64,000 bases of DNA, taken from positions 1,922,001 to 1,986,000 of the forward strand of contig NZ_CP021978.1 of the NCBI RefSeq assembly GCF_004803895.1, in the 5' to 3' direction. The stretch comes from Streptomyces hawaiiensis (GTDB lineage: Bacteria > Actinomycetota > Actinomycetes > Streptomycetales > Streptomycetaceae). The notes beneath the pieces were generated by a model. That model had not been told where the DNA came from, did not search any database, and worked only from the letters and a program-made list of their open reading frames with translations. Positions 17,163 to 24,957 of the stretch are shown in pieces (within the stretch, counting starts at the first letter, position 1; every line of letters begins with the position of its first letter). The translations under genes and the position numbers were made by a program.

Positions 17163-17955
17163 CGCCCGCGTCCCGATCCTCATGTACCACGCGGTCGCGA
17201 CCGACCCGAACGACGCGACCCGCGCCCTGTCGGTGACCCCGGAGGCGTTCGCCGAGCAGATGGCGGTGCTCGCCGACCGGGGCCTGAGGCCCCTCACCAC
17301 GGCCGGACTGGCCGCGTGCTGGCGCTCCGGCCGGCCGCTGCCCGAGCGGCCGGTCCTCATCACCTTCGACGACGGCTACGAGGGCGTGCACCGGCACGCC
17401 CTCCCCGTGCTCGCCAAGCACGGCTTCCCGGCCACCCTGTTCGTCTCGACCGGGTGGCTCAGGGGGCCGTACGACACCGGGGGCGGCCTGGACACCATGC
17501 TGGACTGGGACCAGGTCCGCGAACTCGCGGCGGGGGGTGTCGAGATCGGCGGGCACAGCCACAGCCACCCGCAGCTCGACCAGGTCTCCGACGCCACCCT
17601 GCGGTTCGAGCTGATCCACTGCAAGGAGATCATCTCGGACCAACTGGGCGCCGCACCGGCCTCGTTCGCCTACCCCTACGGCTACTCCAGCCGCCGGGTC
17701 CGGCAGACGGTGCGCGAGACGGGCTACGCCCAGGCCCTCGCCGTCGGCAACGGCCTCGCCCAGCGTGCGCAGGGGCCGTACGCGCTGCGGCGGGTGACGG
17801 TGCGCCGCAGCACGGGTGCCGAGGAGTTCGAGCGGGTCATCGAGGGGCGCGCGATCGCCCGTACGTTCGCCGGGGACCGTGCCCTGACCAAGGGGTACGC
17901 CGTGGTCCGCAGGGCCCGCCAAGCACGCCGGCTGGTCGCCCGCTCCGGGGGCTGA
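17155..17955 (+). CDS. Polysaccharide deacetylase (NodB/CE4 family)
   Basis: 266 aa, GTG start overlapping the glycosyltransferase end by eight bases. NodB motifs are present: ILMYHAV at the N-terminus, motif 1 TFDDGYEG (catalytic and metal Asp), motif 2 GGHSHSHPQL (metal His residues), motif 3 FAYPYGYSS. These metal-dependent enzymes remove N-acetyl groups from GlcNAc-type polymers. No signal peptide is seen, so it may act on lipid-linked precursors inside the cell, consistent with its place in a glycosyltransferase operon. Confidence 0.9.
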   Translation: MSDARVPILMYHAVATDPNDATRALSVTPEAFAEQMAVLADRGLRPLTTAGLAACWRSGRPLPERPVLITFDDGYEGVHRHALPVLAKHGFPATLFVSTGWLRGPYDTGGGLDTMLDWDQVRELAAGGVEIGGHSHSHPQLDQVSDATLRFELIHCKEIISDQLGAAPASFAYPYGYSSRRVRQTVRETGYAQALAVGNGLAQRAQGPYALRRVTVRRSTGAEEFERVIEGRAIARTFAGDRALTKGYAVVRRARQARRLVARSGG

Positions 17956-18030
17956 CCTGCACAGGGGCAGCGCGCCGCGCGCACCGGGAAAACGGGTGCA
18001 CGCGGCGTCGCCGTGCCGGATCATGGCGGC

Positions 18031-19125
18031 ATGTCTGGAAACCCGCACGAGGCGCTGCCGATCCGGCTCAACGTCGACGACTCCGACTCCCCGTCCGACG
18101 TCGTCGACGCGCTGTTCCTCGGCCGCTTCGCGACGGGCGAGCAGCCGTACTCCCACGCGGTGAACATCGACCGCGTGCGGGCCGGGGCGACGCTGATGCC
18201 GTCCGGCGCCCGGGTGCTGCGCGTCGCCCGGGACGACGACCGCAGCGCGACCCTCGCCGAGGGCGACGGCTGGACGCTGCTGGTCTCCCGCTGGAACCGG
18301 GGCGCCGACGTCACGGTGACGGCGACCAGCGAGGAGCTGGCGAAGAAGGTCCTCGACCAGGCCACGGACGGCGCGGCGGACGAGCCCGAACCGCAGCCGG
18401 AGAACGTCACGATGGGCTTCTGGTACGTCTCCCCGCGCCGCGGCCCGCACCGCACGACCCGCCAGATCGCGGCGGGCACCTGGGACGAGGTCCGGTCCAA
18501 CTACACCGCGCCGGTGGCGGACGCCATGGACCGGCTGATGAAGACGACCCCCGAGGACATCGCGGGCCGTCTCCTGCTGCTGCACGGCCCGCCGGGCACC
18601 GGCAAGACGTCGGCGCTGCGGACGCTGGCCCGTTCCTGGCGCGACTGGTGCCAGGTGGACTGCGTCCTGGACCCCGAGCGGCTCTTCTCCGACGTCGGCT
18701 ACCTCATGGACATCGCCATCGGCGAGGAGGACGCGGCGGGCAAGGGCCGCTGGCGGCTGCTGCTCCTGGAGGACTGCGACGAGCTGATCCGCGGCGAGGC
18801 CAAGCACACGGCGGGCCAGGCGCTGTCGAGGCTGCTGAACCTGACGGACGGACTGCTCGGCCAGGGCCGCAACGTCCTGGTCGGCGTCACCACCAACGAG
18901 GATCTGGAGCGGCTGCACCCCGCCGTGGTCCGCCCGGGCCGCTGCCTCGCCCGCATCGAGGTGGGCCCGCTGACCCGCCGGGAGGCCGTGACCTGGCTGG
19001 GCCACGAGGACGGCGTCGGCCGCGAGGGCGCGACGCTGGCGGAGCTGTACGCGCTGCGCCGGGGCACGTCCCCGACGTCCCTGCCGGAGCCACGCGGCGG
19101 CGTCGACGCGGGGCTGTATCTGTAG
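18031..19125 (+). CDS. AAA-family ATPase with N-terminal DUF5925-like domain
   Basis: 364 aa. The N-terminal half (about 1-120) resembles DUF5925. The AAA module has Walker A GPPGTGKTSALRT near residue 187, Walker B LLLLEDCDELI near 244, a sensor-1-like VGVTTNEDLE and the arginine-finger-like HPAVVRPGRC. The motor looks intact. The C-terminus is cut close after the small AAA lid (LPEPRGGVDAGLYL). The gene is monocistronic with no partner gene beside it, so its substrate is not indicated. ATG 18031 is preferred to 18013 because residues after it match the domain start. Confidence 0.82.
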   Translation: MSGNPHEALPIRLNVDDSDSPSDVVDALFLGRFATGEQPYSHAVNIDRVRAGATLMPSGARVLRVARDDDRSATLAEGDGWTLLVSRWNRGADVTVTATSEELAKKVLDQATDGAADEPEPQPENVTMGFWYVSPRRGPHRTTRQIAAGTWDEVRSNYTAPVADAMDRLMKTTPEDIAGRLLLLHGPPGTGKTSALRTLARSWRDWCQVDCVLDPERLFSDVGYLMDIAIGEEDAAGKGRWRLLLLEDCDELIRGEAKHTAGQALSRLLNLTDGLLGQGRNVLVGVTTNEDLERLHPAVVRPGRCLARIEVGPLTRREAVTWLGHEDGVGREGATLAELYALRRGTSPTSLPEPRGGVDAGLYL

Positions 19126-19238
19126 CGGGGCCACCCGTCCGGTTCGCTCACAACCGCCTCTCACCTCCCTGTTACCCGGGCGTGCCAAGGTGTGCGGCGG
19201 AGCGACGCCGAGCTCCGCATGGACCAGGGAGGCCTCCG

Positions 19239-19634
19239 ATGGCGCACACGGCGCCCACCGTGCTCAGCGAACCCGCCCACCGCGCCGCACGGTGGGTCCT
19301 GCCCGTCGTCCTCGGTGCCGTCTACGGCAACTGGGTCGCGGTGAACCGGCGTCACGGCGGTCCGATCACCGGACCGGATGTGGCGTCGGGTGTGTGGAGC
19401 GCGCTCGCCTTCATGGCGCTCTGCGTCGCCGTGGTCCAGGTGACCCGGCGCCTCAGGCGCGACCTGCACGCCCTGCACGCCCTGCTCCGGGCCGCCTTCG
19501 CCGGCGTCGCGCTGGGCTTTCTCTACAGCCAGACCGGCGACGACATCCGTCCCGTGGTCATCACGACGCTGCTGGTCACGGCAGCCGTCTTCCTGCTGCT
19601 GTTCTACCGCTTCCACGCGCGCGCTGACGCGTAG
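19239..19634 (+). CDS. Small integral membrane protein, unknown function
   Basis: 131 aa, ATG 19239 behind GGGAGG. Three or four hydrophobic segments are visible: WVLPVVLGAVYGNWVAV, VWSALAFMALCVAVVQV, AFAGVALGFLYSQ and VVITTLLVTAAVFLLLFYRF. Basic residues between the second and third place a loop in the cytoplasm. No family was recognised. A short GGTTCC/GGAACC hairpin (19636-19649) overlaps the region just after the stop. Confidence 0.75.
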   Translation: MAHTAPTVLSEPAHRAARWVLPVVLGAVYGNWVAVNRRHGGPITGPDVASGVWSALAFMALCVAVVQVTRRLRRDLHALHALLRAAFAGVALGFLYSQTGDDIRPVVITTLLVTAAVFLLLFYRFHARADA

Positions 19635-19697
19635 CGGTTCCGGGGAACCAGGTCGCCACGGCCACCCTCCAAGGTTGCGCGGTGCTTTGATAGGCGT

Positions 19698-20474
19698 ATG
19701 ACCCTTTTCGTCGGCACGTCAGGGTGGCAGTACAAGGACTGGCGGGATGTCCTGTACCCGTCGGGGCTGCCGATGCGGCTCTGGCTGGAGGAGTACGCCG
19801 GGCACTTCGCCACCGTCGAGATCAACAACGCCTTCTACCGACTGCCGGCCCGGGACACCTTCGAGGACTGGCGGCGACGGGTGCCCGGAGACTTCGTCGT
19901 CGCCGTCAAGGCGAGCCGCTATCTGACCCACATCAAGCGGCTCAAGGACCCCGAGGAGCCGGTGCACCGCCTGATGAGCCACGCGGCGGGCCTCGGTGAA
20001 AGGCTCGGCCCGGTCCTGCTGCAGCTCCCGCCCACCCTGCGCGCCGACCCGGGCCTGCTGGACGCCTGCCTGGCCTGCTTCCCCGCCTCGACCCGGATCG
20101 CGGTCGAGCCGCGCCACGACTCCTGGTGGACGCCGGAGGTCCGCCGTGTCCTGGAGTCCCGGCGCGCCGCCCTGTGCTGGGCCGACATCCTGGCCCGCCC
20201 GGCGACACCCCTGTGGCGCACCACCGACTGGGGTTACGTCCGTTTCCACCAGGGCCGCGCCCGGCCCTGGCCCCGCTACGGCCGCCGCTCGCTGGCCACC
20301 TGGCTCGACCGCATCGCCACGACCTGGCCCGGCGGCGAGGACGTCTACGCGTACTTCAACAACGACCCGGGCGGCGCCGCGGTGGAGGACGCGATGGCGT
20401 TCGCACGGACGGGGAGGTCGGCGGGGCTGGAGGTCACGCGGACCCCCGAGCGGCTGACGCAGCGGTCCGGTTAG
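19698..20474 (+). CDS. DUF72 family protein
   Basis: 258 aa. The family opening FVGTSGWQYKDWRDVLYP, the VEINNAFYRLP segment, FVVAVKASRYLTHIKRL, VEPRHDSWW and the closing VYAYFNNDPGG all match DUF72, a TIM-barrel-like family of unsettled function sometimes linked to nuclease or sugar chemistry. Length is typical. It stands alone and converges on a small GntR gene seven bases away. Confidence 0.88.
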   Translation: MTLFVGTSGWQYKDWRDVLYPSGLPMRLWLEEYAGHFATVEINNAFYRLPARDTFEDWRRRVPGDFVVAVKASRYLTHIKRLKDPEEPVHRLMSHAAGLGERLGPVLLQLPPTLRADPGLLDACLACFPASTRIAVEPRHDSWWTPEVRRVLESRRAALCWADILARPATPLWRTTDWGYVRFHQGRARPWPRYGRRSLATWLDRIATTWPGGEDVYAYFNNDPGGAAVEDAMAFARTGRSAGLEVTRTPERLTQRSG

Positions 20475-20480
20475 GACTTC

Positions 20481-20849
20481 CTACTCGCCGTAAGCCGCCC
20501 GCAGGGCGTCCCGGACCGCTGCGAGCGCGACGTCCTCGCCCAGCCCGAGCCTCCTGGCCCGCTCCGCATAGGCCTGCGCGGCCGAGGCCAGCTCGCGGTC
20601 CGCCGCCGAGCCGGCGGCAGCCACGAACGTGCCGTTGCGGCCCCGCGTCTCGATCACCCCGTCCGCCTCCAGCGCCCGGTACGCCTTGGCGACCGTGTTC
20701 GCGGCCAGCCCCAGCGACCCGGCCAGTCCCCGCACGGTCGGCAGCCGGTACCCCACCGGCAGCGCACCCGACCGCGCCTGCTCGGAGATCCGCGCCCGCA
20801 CCTGCTCGTACGGCGGAGCACTGTCGTCGATGTCGATCTTCAAGGTCAC
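20481..20849 (-). CDS. Small GntR-family regulator (YtrA type)
   Basis: 122 aa from GTG 20849. It contains only the winged helix (about residues 8-75: PPYEQVRARISEQARSGAL, LPTVRGLAGSLGLAANTVAKAYRALEADGVIETRGRNGTFV) plus a short dimerisation helix pair, as in YtrA-subfamily regulators. These usually control ABC transporters; none is adjacent. It is divergent from a GNAT acetyltransferase with 71 bp between, so that gene is a plausible target. Confidence 0.85.
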   Translation of the reverse strand: MTLKIDIDDSAPPYEQVRARISEQARSGALPVGYRLPTVRGLAGSLGLAANTVAKAYRALEADGVIETRGRNGTFVAAAGSAADRELASAAQAYAERARRLGLGEDVALAAVRDALRAAYGE

Positions 20850-20920
20850 AGGCCGATTGTCGCGCACCCGACGGAAAATGAGAGGCACCCCGGACGGGTC
20901 CACACGTAGCGTGCGTCTCC

Positions 20921-21850
20921 ATGACCATGATCGTGCGCGACCTGCGTCCCGACGTCCGAGCCGACGCCGAGGGGTTCTCCGACACCCGCCGCCTCGCCCT
21001 GCCCTACATGCTGTCCACACCCGAGTCCGTGGTGCACACCCTGACGCACGCGCACCCGGACGCCCACTTCGGGCAGCTCGTCGCCGAGGAGGACGGCGAG
21101 ATCATCGGCACGGCCCAGGTCAGTGTGGCCCACGACAGCCCGGAGCCCGGCCAGGGCTCCGCCAACATCTACGTGCGCCCGGGCCACCGGGGTCGCGGCG
21201 CCGGTTCGCTCCTGCTGCGCACCGCCGAGGAGCGCCTGGGACGTCTGGGCGTCACCAAGCTGTTCACCTGGGTGCTGGACGAGCCGGACAACCTCGCCTT
21301 CGCCGAGCGGCACGGCTTCCGGGCCAGCCGTTCCGCCTGGTTCCTGCGCCTGGACCTGGCGGCCGGCACCCTGCCGCCCCGCCAGGACCTCCCGGCGGGC
21401 GTCGAGCTGCGCACGGCCGCCGGCTTCGCGGACGACCCGCGCCCGATGTTCGAACTGGACGCGGAGACCTCGTCGGACGAACCGAGCGACATCGACGTGG
21501 AGTTCACGGACTACGAGGCCTGGCTCGAGGAGAACTGGAAGCACCCGCTGCTGAACCGCGACCTGACGACGGTCGCCGTCGTCGACGGGCGGCCCGCCGC
21601 CTTCAGCGTGGCGTACACCGACGGCGATTCCCGCTACAGCACCGCGATGACCGGCACGGCCCGGGATTTCCGCGGCCGTGGCCTGGCGAAGCTCGCCAAG
21701 AACGACTCCCTGCACCGCGCCCGCGCCGCGGGGTACAAGGAGGCGTTCACCGGCAACGACACCGGCAACGAGCCGATGATCGCCATCAACAAGTGGTTCG
21801 GCTACGAAATCTGCGCGAAGGAAGTGCGTTATGTCCGCGAACTCGGCTGA
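20921..21850 (+). CDS. GNAT acetyltransferase with two tandem GNAT folds
   Basis: 309 aa. The N-terminal GNAT domain has the acetyl-CoA loop VRPGHRGRGAGSLLL near residue 85. A second, weaker fold has TARDFRGRGLAKLAKNDSLHRARAAG near residue 245 and ends NKWFGYEICAKEVRYVREL. Such double-GNAT proteins acetylate small amines or antibiotics; the acceptor is unknown. Its stop overlaps the downstream DUF402 gene by 20 bp, implying co-translation. The divergent YtrA-type regulator may control it. Confidence 0.88.
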   Translation: MTMIVRDLRPDVRADAEGFSDTRRLALPYMLSTPESVVHTLTHAHPDAHFGQLVAEEDGEIIGTAQVSVAHDSPEPGQGSANIYVRPGHRGRGAGSLLLRTAEERLGRLGVTKLFTWVLDEPDNLAFAERHGFRASRSAWFLRLDLAAGTLPPRQDLPAGVELRTAAGFADDPRPMFELDAETSSDEPSDIDVEFTDYEAWLEENWKHPLLNRDLTTVAVVDGRPAAFSVAYTDGDSRYSTAMTGTARDFRGRGLAKLAKNDSLHRARAAGYKEAFTGNDTGNEPMIAINKWFGYEICAKEVRYVRELG

Positions 21851-22331
21851 CCGGCTCCCGCAGCTGGACGTCGTACTCGTCAAGGCGGGCCGTACGAAGA
21901 TCCGTTACACCGGCGAGCTGCTGACGGACGACGGCACCCGGGTCGCGGTCCGGGCCCCGTGGGCGGGCTCCGGCGTCCGCGACTTCGGGTTCGTCCGCTT
22001 CGAGCCCGGGGACGTCTTCACGGAGTACTACTGGCGCGACCGCTGGTACGCGGTGAAGGAGGTCCGCTCCGCCAAGGGCGCGCTGAAGGGCTGGTACTGC
22101 GACGTCACCCGCCCCGCCCGGCGCTCCGGTGCGGAACTGGTCGTGGAGGATCTCGACCTGGACCTGTGGCGCTCCGCGGACGGTGCGGACGTACGGCGCC
22201 TGGACGAGGACGAGTTCGCCGAGAGCGGCCTCGACGAGTCGGACCCGGAGGCGGCACGGGCCGCCCTGGCCGCGCTCGACGAGCTGGAGTCACTGGCCCG
22301 CGGCGGCGGCTTCACCGCGCTCCTGGCCTGA
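21831..22331 (+). CDS. DUF402 domain protein
   Basis: 166 aa, ATG inside the end of the acetyltransferase gene. The beta-rich DUF402 core includes FTEYYWRDRWYAVKEVRSAKG, GWYCDVTRP and the acidic ELVVEDLDLDLW segment, as in metal-dependent nucleotide phosphatases of this group. Residues after 130 form a charged helix (EAARAALAALDELESLA). It overlaps the 3' end of the convergent methyltransferase gene by 42 bp. Confidence 0.82.
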   Translation: MSANSADRLPQLDVVLVKAGRTKIRYTGELLTDDGTRVAVRAPWAGSGVRDFGFVRFEPGDVFTEYYWRDRWYAVKEVRSAKGALKGWYCDVTRPARRSGAELVVEDLDLDLWRSADGADVRRLDEDEFAESGLDESDPEAARAALAALDELESLARGGGFTALLA

Positions 22332-22922
22332 CGTCCTCACCTGCGCGATCACCGCGTACCGCTCGTCCGTCACCTGCCCGCCCCACAGCAGCGGATCGTG
22401 CGAGAGCCGCTCCACGGACACCCGACCGGCGATCGGGGCGAGCAGGCCGGTGAGCCGCTCGGCGGGTACGCCGACCGGCTCGACGCTCCCCCACACGCCC
22501 TCGACCAGCACGAGCCGCCCGCCCGGCCGCAGCAGCCCGCACCAGTGCCTGAGGGCGCGGCCGGGATCGGGCAGGGCCCACAGGACGTGCCGGACGAGCA
22601 CGGCATCGAAGCGCTGCTCCCCGATCGGCGGTGCCGCGGCGTCACCGACGAGGAACACCGCGTCACGCCCGGCGAGTTTCTCCCTGGCGAGCGTCACCAT
22701 CGCCGGGGAGAGGTCGACGCCCCTCACCCGGTGTCCCTGCTCGGACGCGAGGAGTGACAGGCTGCCGGTGCCGCACCCGAGATCGAGGACGTCTCCCGCC
22801 CGCCCGGGCAGCCAGCCGCGCAGTCGCCCGGCCCAGGCGCGGCGCACCTCGGGATCGCGCAGGCCGTGGTCCGGCTCCTCGTCGAAGGAGGCGGCCTCGG
22901 CGTCCCAGTCCACGTTCGTCAT
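22290..22922 (-). CDS. Class I SAM-dependent methyltransferase
   Basis: 210 aa from ATG 22922 (MTNVDWDAEAASFDEEPDHG...). Motif I VLDLGCGTGSLSLLA, post-I VRGVDLSPAMV, motif II FDAVLVRHVLWALPDP and motif III LLRPGGRLVLVEG identify a UbiE/ubiquinone-type small-molecule methyltransferase. The substrate cannot be told. The frame continues to 23177, but the upstream part overlaps a tandem promoter repeat and the divergent 44-aa gene, so the shorter start is chosen. Its 3' end overlaps DUF402 antisense. Confidence 0.88.
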   Translation of the reverse strand: MTNVDWDAEAASFDEEPDHGLRDPEVRRAWAGRLRGWLPGRAGDVLDLGCGTGSLSLLASEQGHRVRGVDLSPAMVTLAREKLAGRDAVFLVGDAAAPPIGEQRFDAVLVRHVLWALPDPGRALRHWCGLLRPGGRLVLVEGVWGSVEPVGVPAERLTGLLAPIAGRVSVERLSHDPLLWGGQVTDERYAVIAQVRTSGQERGEAAAAGQ

Positions 22923-22933
22923 GGGCCCAAGAG

Positions 22934-22978
22934 TGACACCCGCCACTGACACGCCCATCGTGACTGCCGCCACTGACA
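22934..22978. repeat. Two tandem 18-bp direct repeats in the methyltransferase promoter
   Basis: TGACacCCGCCACTGACA (22934-22951) and TGACtgCCGCCACTGACA (22961-22978) differ at two positions and have a 27-bp period. They lie 12-56 bp upstream of the methyltransferase ATG and about 85 bp from the divergent 44-aa gene. Near-identical direct repeats of this length suggest a regulator-binding pair. Confidence 0.55.
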
Positions 22979-23010
22979 AACCAGGAGCGATGAGTAACTC
23001 TCCCCCGAAA

Positions 23011-23046
23011 GGTCTACCTCCGTGAGAACGCGGAACCCGGTAGACC
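23011..23046 (+). promoter_or_regulatory. Inverted repeat in the leader of the 44-aa gene
   Basis: GGTCTACC (23011-23018) and GGTAGACC (23039-23046) are perfect 8-bp arms around a 20-nt spacer, ending four bases before the GAGGAGG ribosome site. It could be an RNA hairpin gating translation or an operator. Confidence 0.5.
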
Positions 23047-23061
23047 ATTGAGGAGGCAGCC

Positions 23062-23196
23062 ATGCGCCGTGTGACCGTGCAGAAGCCCCTGAAGAAGACG
23101 GACGTCCGCCGGGTCCGCGATGAGGTCGACGAGTGCCCCGCCGGGCGCCCCGAGGTCCGCAAGGACATCGCCCGCACCTGGTGGCCTGAGGGCTGA
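23062..23196 (+). CDS. 44-residue small basic protein, unknown
   Basis: ATG 23062 follows an excellent GAGGAGG five bases upstream. The product begins MRRVTVQKPLKKTDVRRVRD and ends RTWWPEG. It is rich in Arg, Lys, Asp and Glu, with one Cys (DECPAGRP) and a C-terminal Trp-Trp. Codon third positions are nearly all G or C. It has no signal peptide or membrane segment. The strong ribosome site and leader inverted repeat make it a credible real gene that length cut-offs would miss. Confidence 0.65.
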   Translation: MRRVTVQKPLKKTDVRRVRDEVDECPAGRPEVRKDIARTWWPEG

Positions 23197-23226
23197 ACGG
23201 CCGGCGCCGGTCATGAGACGCACGCC

Positions 23227-23676
23227 TCAGAACAGCCGCTTGCGGTAGTGCACGCGGTCGTAGGGCCCGTCCACGCGGCGTTCCACCAGTTCGTAGCCGT
23301 ATCTCGGATAGATCTTCTGGTTCTCCCACATCAGCGCGTTCGTACAGAGCCTGACCTCGGGCAGGCCCAGCGCACGCGCGTGTGCGTCCACGAACCGGAG
23401 CAGCCGCCGCCCCACTCCCCCGCCGTGCGTGGTGGGGTGGACGGCGATGGTGTCGAGGAAGAGATGGTCCTCGAACGCCTCGACCACGACGAGGCCGGTC
23501 ACGGGATCGCCCGTCACGAACACCTTGCCCGCGGCCACGTTCGCCGCGTGGTCCTCCTCCATGGGCTGCGGCACGCGCCCGATGCGCTCGATGTAGGGGC
23601 GGAAGGCCGCGTCGATCACGCCCGCGACGACCGGTACGTCGACGGCCCCGGCCAGCCGGATCTCCTCGTCTGCCAT
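23227..23676 (-). CDS. GNAT family N-acetyltransferase
   Basis: 149 aa from ATG 23676. GNAT features include the LFLDTIAVHPTTHGGGVGRRLLRFVDAHAR acetyl-CoA-binding stretch near residue 75, the following LCTNALMWENQKIYPRYGYELVERR block, and an N-terminal IRLAGAVDVPVV strand. The gene is monocistronic, and the acceptor amine is not predictable. The 183 bp between it and the LPMO gene carry no recognised regulator site. Confidence 0.9.
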   Translation of the reverse strand: MADEEIRLAGAVDVPVVAGVIDAAFRPYIERIGRVPQPMEEDHAANVAAGKVFVTGDPVTGLVVVEAFEDHLFLDTIAVHPTTHGGGVGRRLLRFVDAHARALGLPEVRLCTNALMWENQKIYPRYGYELVERRVDGPYDRVHYRKRLF

Positions 23677-23859
23677 GCCGCGACGGTACCTACCTGATCC
23701 CAGTCCGAACACTCCCTTAAGCGGGCCATAAGGATCTCCTCCACCCGCCCTCAGCAGGCGATTTCACGGTTTTCAGGGGCTAGCTTCGGGAGCACCCCAC
23801 GGGATCCGGCCCACCCGGGCCCGGACCTGTCCCATGAAACCGTTCCGAGGAGTTCCCGC

Positions 23860-24864
23860 ATGCCCGCACGCCGCAAGGCAGCCACCGTCGCCGCTCTCGG
23901 CAGCCTCCCGCTCGCCCTGACCGCGCTGACCGCCGCCCCGGCCGCCGCACACGGCTCGATGGGCGACCCGGTCAGCCGGGTCTCGCAGTGCTACGCCGAG
24001 GGTCCCGAGAGCCCGAAGTCGGCCGCGTGCGGGGCGGCGGTCGTGGCGGGCGGCACCCAGGCCCTCTACGACTGGAACGGCATCCGCATCGGCGACGCGG
24101 GCGGACGCCACCAGCGGCTCATCCCGGACGGCAAGCTGTGCAGCGCGAACAACGAGCAGTTCAAGGGCCTCGACCTGGCCCGCGCCGACTGGCCCGCGAC
24201 CAGCGTGCGCAGCGGCTCGCACACCTTCAAGTACCGCGTGACGGCCCCTCACAAGGGCACTTTCAAGGTCTACCTCACCAAGCCCGGCTACGATCCGGCC
24301 GAGCCGCTCGCCTGGAAGGACCTGGATCTCGCGAACCCGGTCGCGACGTCCACCGACCCGGCCGCCACCGGCGGTTTCTACACCTTCTCCGGCACCCTGC
24401 CCCAGCGCTCCGGCAAGCACCTGCTGTACGCGGTCTGGCAGCGCTCGGACAGCCCGGAGGCGTTCTACTCCTGCTCGGACGTCAGCTTCGGCGGTGGTGA
24501 CAGCACGGCGGGCGGCGCCGCCGCTACGGCCCCGTCCGCCTCCGCTCCCAGCGAGAAGCAGATCGAGGAGGGCAACGACAGGTCGACCGTCGAGCACCAC
24601 GGGCACGGCGACGACGACCCCAGCACCTCTGCGGAGCCGGCCGCGGCCCCGCAGGAGAGCACGCCGGGCCGGCCGAAGGCCGCCGCACCCGCGCCCAACC
24701 GGCCGAAGGCGGCCGGTGCCACCGAGAACCTCGCCGAGACCGGCGGCGACAGCGGCACCACCTATCTCGCGATCGGCGGCGCGGCCACGCTGGCGCTCGG
24801 CTCGTCGGCCCTGTTCCTGTCGGCCCGGCGCCGCACGGTGAGTGGCGGACGGCACGGCGGCTGA
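23860..24864 (+). CDS. AA10 lytic polysaccharide monooxygenase, sortase-anchored
   Basis: 334 aa, ATG behind GAGGAG. The signal peptide ends AAA before His31, giving the mature N-terminal histidine of the copper brace (HGSMGDPV). The second brace His is His131 in VTAPHKGTF, and an aromatic residue of FYSCSDVSF should lie axial. The enzyme oxidatively cleaves chitin or cellulose. A disordered Pro/Ala linker contains a His/Asp patch (EHHGHGDDD). The C-terminus has LAETG, a hydrophobic helix and SARRRT, the class E sortase signal of streptomycetes. There is no carbohydrate-binding module; wall anchoring replaces it. Confidence 0.93.
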   Translation: MPARRKAATVAALGSLPLALTALTAAPAAAHGSMGDPVSRVSQCYAEGPESPKSAACGAAVVAGGTQALYDWNGIRIGDAGGRHQRLIPDGKLCSANNEQFKGLDLARADWPATSVRSGSHTFKYRVTAPHKGTFKVYLTKPGYDPAEPLAWKDLDLANPVATSTDPAATGGFYTFSGTLPQRSGKHLLYAVWQRSDSPEAFYSCSDVSFGGGDSTAGGAAATAPSASAPSEKQIEEGNDRSTVEHHGHGDDDPSTSAEPAAAPQESTPGRPKAAAPAPNRPKAAGATENLAETGGDSGTTYLAIGGAATLALGSSALFLSARRRTVSGGRHGG

Positions 24865-24883
24865 CGTCCACCGCCCCATGACC

Positions 24884-24920
24884 CGGGGCCTGTCCGGCGG
24901 CTCAGGCCGGGCAGGCCCCG
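24884..24920. terminator. Bidirectional terminator between LPMO and lipase genes
   Basis: 14-bp arms (24884-24897 with 24907-24920, CGGGGCCTGTCCGG and its partner) with one T-G wobble and a 9-nt loop lie between convergent genes, 20 bp after the LPMO stop and 38 bp from the lipase stop. Confidence 0.75.
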
Positions 24921-24957
24921 AATCGTTTCCCGGGCAGTCGCCCATCACTGACACGTG

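Noticed and set aside
23011..23046. DasR (dre) site from GGTCTA/TAGACC words
   Set aside because: The dre site needs the half-sites adjacent, but here they are 24 nt apart.
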